From Dialister sp. UBA7295 (GTDB taxonomy: Bacteria > Bacillota > Negativicutes > Veillonellales > Dialisteraceae), in assembly GCA_002471975.1 (NCBI GenBank), contig DKQZ01000043.1, forward strand, positions 1 to 18,245: a stretch of DNA of 18,245 nucleotides, read 5' to 3'. The notes beneath the pieces were generated by a model. That model worked only from the letters and a program-made list of their open reading frames with translations, searched no databases and was not told where the DNA came from. Positions 14,256 through 18,245 of the stretch are shown here, in pieces. A program made the translations under genes and the position numbers. Each line of letters starts with the position of its first letter. Position 1 is the stretch's first letter.

Positions 14256-16685
14256 TCAATCTTTCCAGCTCAGGAAAAATTCCAGACTGATTTCCGTCCC
14301 CTGGGTCTCACTGCTGCGGAATTCCAGCTGACCACCCATCTTCTGAACGAGGAGAGTCAGGATGCCCACGTCAATCAGGAAATGGCGCTCATCCGCCGTC
14401 ACATACCGGCTGCTCTCGATGAGTTTTTCATAAATGGACTGGCTTTCAGTTTCCTTCGTGCGCGAGATGCTCTCTGCACGGGTCATGATGGCAGAAGAGA
14501 ACGGCAATTTCGGGCAGCTGAAGAATACCCAGAGCACCGCCCTCTTTTCATCGCCCACCATATTGGACAGGGCCGCCGAGAAGAGAATATCCGAACCCTC
14601 CGGCGTAAAGAGGATCATATCCTTCATGGTCCTGGAAAGAATGGAGGAGAAAAGTTTCTCCCCGATCAATACCTGATGGTTGGCGACGCCGGAGAAATCC
14701 ATGGAGAAATGACGGTTTCCCTTAAAGGCCTGATTGGAAAGGAGCGCTCCTTCCCGTTCCAGCACTTTGCGGCAGGGCACGTATTTCCAGGTATCCGCCA
14801 GGAAATCAAATTCCCGGTTGTCCTTGTCTTCCGAATAAATGAGACTGTTCAGGAGGTTCATGGAATCCATAAATTCCTGCACTTCTTCCCCCTGTTTCCA
14901 GGCCTCATGGGCAGGATGGCCGGGATCACCGGCTCCCGATTCGCCCAGTTTTTCCTGAGACTTTCTGAGGGGGCCGGAAATACTCTCATGCAGGTACCGG
15001 TACAGTTCCTGCTGGGCCTTTGTCGTCTTTTTTTCCGCTTCCAGGCTGGCCGCCATACTGTCATGCATGCGGGAAATAGAATCCATCCGCCGTTCCAGGC
15101 CGCGCCTGCGATACAGATTCACCGTGAAATAGAAGAATACGAGCACCAGGGCCAGAAGGGCGATGAAAAGGACATTCATCTGCCTGCTGGAAAGCCTCGT
15201 CAGGATGCCGGTCATGGTGATGGGCGCCCGGTTCGTTTCTTCCTGCACGATTTCATCGGTCTTCGTGTCATTCAGGAACTGGATGGCCCGGTCAAGGATG
15301 ATACCCAGATGGATATCCGACTTCTGGTCCGTGGAGAAGGAAAGCTGGAAGAAGAACCCCGGCAGGGTCTCCATGCGGTAAGCCCGGCGGTCCAGGGTAT
15401 TCGCATAGTACCAGGCCGTGGCCACATCGCAGTAAAGGCCGTCGATTTCCCCTTTTTCAAAAGCCCGGAGGCTGTCGATGAAAGTGGGATAATTATTATA
15501 TTCCGCTTTGTCCCGGAATTCTGATTTCACCAGACTCTTTGCCGCCCCTTTGGGACCGTCTTCCTTTCCCACCCGCTGCAGGAGGGCCAGATTGCCGTGA
15601 TAATAGGGCGTGGTGAGACGGATGCCTTCGGTCTGAGCCCTGGCAGGGTCGCCCATATTGATGGCCACCATATCCGCCCGGCCGTCCCTCATCATCTCTA
15701 TGCCTTCAAACCGGTTTTTCATGGGCACATAGGTAAAATGCAGGCCCGTGAGCTTTCCTATTTCCTCCAGAATGCGGATGGTAATGCCCTGCATTTCCCC
15801 ATGACGTTCATAGCAGAAAGGTTCCCGGTCTGTCAGTACCGCCACCTTCAGTTCCGGCAGGGTTTCTATATATTTCCTGTCTTCTTCACTGAGATAGAAA
15901 TAATACCGCTTGTGATTCGTCTGGGTCAGGCGCAGGGTAGAATCAGTGAAAAGGCTGTTGTACAGCATGCTGTCCGCCATGGCACGGTTCAGCGCCACTG
16001 CCACGTCCCCTCTCTTCGGGTTGATGGCAAAGAACATGTCCTGGGGCGCAAATTCCATGACCGAAGGATAATTCTGGGCGATTCCTGCATAAGAGGTAGC
16101 GGCCAGATCGATTTCCTTATTCTCCAGACCTTTCAGCAGGGTATCCCGGTTGGTATACTCCTTCAACCGGTAAGTAATATGGTTCTTTGCCGCCCAGGAA
16201 AGGAAATCCTCCGCATCCTTCGTCCCTTTCCGGACGCCGATGGATGCCCCATTGATACCATCCAGACTCCCGAAAACAAACCGGTCATCATCCCCCCGGC
16301 GGATCAGGGCCACATAGGTAGTCGCCATGGCATGTTCGGAGAAAATCATCTCATTCTCCCGTTTCCCGTTCTTCAGGACCGTCGGAAGGATATCGATCTT
16401 TCCATCCCTCACGTCATCCACGGCCTTCGCCCAGCTCTTATAAGGCACAAAGGTATAATTCCAGCCCGTATACCGGGCAATTTCATAGAGAAGGGCCGCA
16501 TCATAGCCTTTATAATGACCATTTTCATCCTTGTACAGCATGGAACCCGCCACGCTGTAACCGACCTTCAGATTTTCTCCCTCTGCTGCAGAAACGACAA
16601 AAAGCCCGGAGAGCGACCATACTCCGAGCAGAAGAATCAGAACCATCTTCCCTATGCAGTTTCTTATTTCCTGGAAAAGATTCAT
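14256..16685 (-). CDS. Membrane receptor: two venus-flytrap domains plus degenerate histidine-kinase-like end
   Basis: 809 residues. Order: signal peptide or first membrane segment (14-33); two amino-acid-type periplasmic binding domains (SBP_bac_3), about 38-262 and 277-485, each with the NLKVGYS/ELKVAVL start and a DGKIDIL/DGRADMV motif; a membrane helix (503-523); a coiled coil; then a kinase-like region. The layout matches BvgS-type sensors. The kinase end looks inactive: an imperfect H-box (HESISGPL, H566), D689 in place of the N-box Asn (KDMILFTPEG), SCPKLPF where DxGxG is expected, and no GxGxG before LVQKMGGQLEFRSSETQGTE, which still shows the fold. There is no response regulator nearby. 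It begins 19 bases after the diguanylate cyclase, so it may sense a small ligand and act through that partner. AAAGGG precedes the ATG. Confidence 0.85.
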   Translation of the reverse strand: MNLFQEIRNCIGKMVLILLLGVWSLSGLFVVSAAEGENLKVGYSVAGSMLYKDENGHYKGYDAALLYEIARYTGWNYTFVPYKSWAKAVDDVRDGKIDILPTVLKNGKRENEMIFSEHAMATTYVALIRRGDDDRFVFGSLDGINGASIGVRKGTKDAEDFLSWAAKNHITYRLKEYTNRDTLLKGLENKEIDLAATSYAGIAQNYPSVMEFAPQDMFFAINPKRGDVAVALNRAMADSMLYNSLFTDSTLRLTQTNHKRYYFYLSEEDRKYIETLPELKVAVLTDREPFCYERHGEMQGITIRILEEIGKLTGLHFTYVPMKNRFEGIEMMRDGRADMVAINMGDPARAQTEGIRLTTPYYHGNLALLQRVGKEDGPKGAAKSLVKSEFRDKAEYNNYPTFIDSLRAFEKGEIDGLYCDVATAWYYANTLDRRAYRMETLPGFFFQLSFSTDQKSDIHLGIILDRAIQFLNDTKTDEIVQEETNRAPITMTGILTRLSSRQMNVLFIALLALVLVFFYFTVNLYRRRGLERRMDSISRMHDSMAASLEAEKKTTKAQQELYRYLHESISGPLRKSQEKLGESGAGDPGHPAHEAWKQGEEVQEFMDSMNLLNSLIYSEDKDNREFDFLADTWKYVPCRKVLEREGALLSNQAFKGNRHFSMDFSGVANHQVLIGEKLFSSILSRTMKDMILFTPEGSDILFSAALSNMVGDEKRAVLWVFFSCPKLPFSSAIMTRAESISRTKETESQSIYEKLIESSRYVTADERHFLIDVGILTLLVQKMGGQLEFRSSETQGTEISLEFFLSWKD

Positions 16686-16704
16686 GGGATTTTCCCTTTC
16701 TAAA

Positions 16705-17652
16705 TCAGCCGCCCACGATCACATGCCGGTTGCGGCCTCCCTGTTTCGCCTCATAAAGAGCGGCGTCGGCCTTATGGTAAGCACTGTCAAAATCTTCGTC
16801 CGTCAAGAGGACGCATCCGATGCTGACCGTAATGGGAACAGAAAACCGGGCTCCCTTTGTAAGGCTCTCCACATACTGGTGAACTGACTGCGCCAGCTTT
16901 TCCGCTTTCTGACGGTCATAATCACTGACGAAAATGACAAACTCATCGCCCCCAAGACGACCGATAAACCCGTGACCGGCCAGGGCCTGCCGGAGCGCAT
17001 TGGCCACAGAGACCAGTGCCTGATCCCCGCCCTGATGACCGATGGTATCATTCACTTCCTTGAAATGATCGATATCCAGGATATAAAGAGCGCCGCCGGG
17101 CTTCTTTCCCACATTGGACTTCAGCCAGGAACGGGAAGCGCCGGAATTGTGAACCCTCGTAAGCCCGTCAAACTGCGCCATCACGGCCAGCTTCGTCTCC
17201 TCATTCACCTGGGACGTAATATCCCGGAAAGCGCCGATGATATAGGATGGATTCCCCTTCGAATCATTCATGACGTAACTGTGAATCAGGAAATGCCGGG
17301 GCGCCATACCCTGCCGCACCATCTGCCAGGGCAAGTCACGGCCGAAACTTTCGATGGCCGCCAGGACCGGATACTCCGGATCCTCCGGCTGCACCCGGGT
17401 CCTGCCGGACAGTAGCTTTTCAATCCCCTTGATTTCCTCAGGAAGCCCGAGCATCCGGGAAAGATCACGGGAAAGGACAGCCCTGTCCTGGCTCACCTGA
17501 TAGCGCACCACAAGGATACCCAGATTCTCCACCGTCCGGCGATGGAAATCCATGAAATCCATCAGCTCATCCATCTTCCGCTTCTGATACAGAATATAAG
17601 AAACAAGGAGGATAAAAACCAGTGCCACCAGACCATACAGAACGAGTGCCAT
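16705..17652 (-). CDS. Membrane PAS-GGDEF diguanylate cyclase
   Basis: 315 residues. It is predicted to make cyclic di-GMP from two GTP. There is one N-terminal membrane helix (4-22) and a PAS-like domain (about 40-148, ending GAFRDITSQ). The GGDEF domain has DGLTRVHN, the substrate/metal motif DIDHFKEVNDTIGH (193-206), an intact active site RLGGDEF (GGDEF at 234-238), then VTVSIG and ADAALYEAK. The RxxD inhibitory site expected five residues before GGDEF is absent (AGHG there), so product inhibition through that site is not expected. AGGGAGG lies a few bases before the ATG. First gene of a two-gene operon with the receptor downstream. No phosphodiesterase (EAL/HD-GYP) is in the window. Confidence 0.94.
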   Translation of the reverse strand: MALVLYGLVALVFILLVSYILYQKRKMDELMDFMDFHRRTVENLGILVVRYQVSQDRAVLSRDLSRMLGLPEEIKGIEKLLSGRTRVQPEDPEYPVLAAIESFGRDLPWQMVRQGMAPRHFLIHSYVMNDSKGNPSYIIGAFRDITSQVNEETKLAVMAQFDGLTRVHNSGASRSWLKSNVGKKPGGALYILDIDHFKEVNDTIGHQGGDQALVSVANALRQALAGHGFIGRLGGDEFVIFVSDYDRQKAEKLAQSVHQYVESLTKGARFSVPITVSIGCVLLTDEDFDSAYHKADAALYEAKQGGRNRHVIVGG

Positions 17653-17706
17653 AGCATCCTCCCTTCACTCAAAAATAATAAACTGAAAAATGTCATAATT
17701 ATAGAA

Positions 17707-17715
17707 ATTATAACA
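17707..17715 (-). promoter_or_regulatory. Extended -10 promoter of the sensor operon
   Basis: The minus strand has TGTTATAAT: a perfect TATAAT (17712-17707) with an extended TG. It lies about 55 bases before the diguanylate cyclase start. No good -35 hexamer was found at 16-18 bases, as is common with extended -10 promoters. Confidence 0.6.
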
Positions 17716-17950
17716 TGAACAGACAACAAATACCCGTTTTTGAGGGAATTTAATCCATTTCTTATAAAAACTCGTCACTGCATCAGCAGCGGCATCTTCA
17801 CGGATCACGAACCACGAAATCTCGAAATCGTCTATATCGGGCCGTGCCGTGGTTTGCTAATTCCCGAATACCGTATGTGCATCAATCCAAAGTAACTACT
17901 TATTCCGCACACCAACGTGCTTTTCACCCTCGCCTGTGCACATTCCCCAT

Positions 17951-17979
17951 AAAAAATTCGTCGGCGCATCAGCGCCGAC
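17951..17979 (-). terminator. Terminator hairpin of repeat copy 2
   Basis: A perfect eight-pair stem GTCGGCGC / GCGCCGAC with a TGAT loop on the minus strand, then GAA and six T. It matches the dnaE terminator. It would stop minus-strand transcripts entering from the right before the sensor operon. Confidence 0.7.
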
Positions 17980-17984
17980 ACCTT

Positions 17985-18012
17985 CCCGCACCCCGCACCC
18001 CGCGCCCCGAAA
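17985..18012 (-). repeat. Heptanucleotide array, repeat copy 2 (GC-rich variant)
   Basis: Four seven-base units: CCCGCAC, CCCGCAC, CCCGCGC, CCCGAAA. They occupy the exact position held by CACGAAY units in copy 3, although the rest of the unit is nearly identical. The array sequence therefore changes faster than its surroundings while the period is kept. Confidence 0.75.
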
Positions 18013-18143
18013 TTTCGGAATAGACTATACATGGGCGTGCCGTAGTGAGGCTAATTCCCGAATACCGTATGTTTCTCAATCCAAAGTAACTGCTTATTCT
18101 GCACGTCAAAGTGCTTTTCAACCCGCCTGCGCACATTCCCCAT

Positions 18144-18172
18144 AAAAAATTCGTCGGCGCATCAGCGCCGAC
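18144..18172 (-). terminator. Terminator hairpin of repeat copy 3
   Basis: The same eight-pair GTCGGCGC / GCGCCGAC stem as in copy 2, followed on the minus strand by GAA and a T run. What it terminates lies outside the window. Confidence 0.7.
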
Positions 18173-18177
18173 ACCTT

Positions 18178-18205
18178 CACGAACCACGAATCACGAACCA
18201 CGAAA
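18178..18205 (-). repeat. Heptanucleotide array, repeat copy 3
   Basis: Four seven-base units: CACGAAC, CACGAAT, CACGAAC, CACGAAA, directly next to the hairpin through ACCTT. The units are the same as those behind dnaE at 122-156, about 18 kb away. Confidence 0.8.
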
Positions 18206-18245
18206 TCTCGAAATCATCTATATCGGGGCTCGCCGAGGTGAGGCT

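Larger units (their letters stand above)
17766..18245 (-). repeat. Tandem array of terminator-bearing repeat units (185-193 bases)
   Basis: Three copies begin at the A-tracts 17766, 17951 and 18144; the third runs off the window. Each contains, in order on the plus strand: CCCCATAAAAA or similar, a hairpin, ACCTTC, a seven-base array, TCGAAATC-like sequence, TCTATATCGGG, CTAATTCCCGAATACCGTATG, ATCCAAAGTAACT and a GTGCTTTTCA segment. Minus-strand translations of two copies share ISSYFGL and IRYSGI, but the changes are not concentrated at third codon positions, so I do not call genes. The left edge of the window (68-149) carries part of the same unit. Confidence 0.85.

Noticed and set aside
17832..18187. 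Two similar minus-strand open frames sharing ISSYFGL and IRYSGI
   Set aside because: They lie inside the tandem repeat units and cross its terminator and heptad blocks; substitutions between them are not codon-like.

Overview
The window is about 18.2 kb of chromosome in which every confidently identified gene lies on the minus strand. Two features together suggest a diderm Firmicute (Negativicutes, for example a Veillonella, Dialister or Megasphaera relative). The trp operon is controlled by a T-box, a Firmicutes-type leader. The window also carries a complete inner-membrane plus periplasmic RND efflux pair and a double periplasmic-binding-domain receptor, which imply a cell with a periplasm. 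The genus is inference; nothing in the window names it.

Reading along the minus strand from the right edge there are four transcription units. (1) 17652-14256: a membrane PAS-GGDEF diguanylate cyclase, then an 809-residue receptor with two venus-flytrap domains whose kinase-like C-terminus appears to have lost its ATP-binding motifs. (2) 13878-9478: an RND membrane-fusion lipoprotein and an AcrB-type transporter, with no outer-membrane channel gene beside them. (3) About 9131-4917: a strong promoter, a tryptophan-specific T-box leader (UGG specifier, TGGC tRNA-end bulge) and a tight trpD-trpC-trpB-trpA operon without trpE, trpG or trpF. (4) 3621-199: dnaE, the catalytic alpha subunit of DNA polymerase III, with intact polymerase aspartates and an apparently intact PHP metal site.

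The most unusual signal lies between the genes. At the 3' end of all four units, between stop codon and intrinsic terminator, sits a short tandem array with a period of exactly seven bases. The unit sequence differs between loci (CACGAAY, CACTTAY, GGCTAAC/TGCTAAC, GAGAACT-like), but period, position and orientation are the same. Where read on the transcribed strand, several arrays end in the same GTGAAG-like or GGGAAG-like unit directly against the hairpin. A nine-base-period version follows the trp terminator, and three more copies form a tandem array of 185-193 base units at the right edge. The dnaE terminator at the left edge belongs to the same dispersed family. This looks like a family of repeat-plus-terminator modules that I do not recognise.

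The 1.3 kb between dnaE and trpA holds no convincing protein gene. It contains a plus-strand terminator, three partly degenerate tandem repeats with GC-rich dyads (two of which could encode related small peptides) and the nonamer module.
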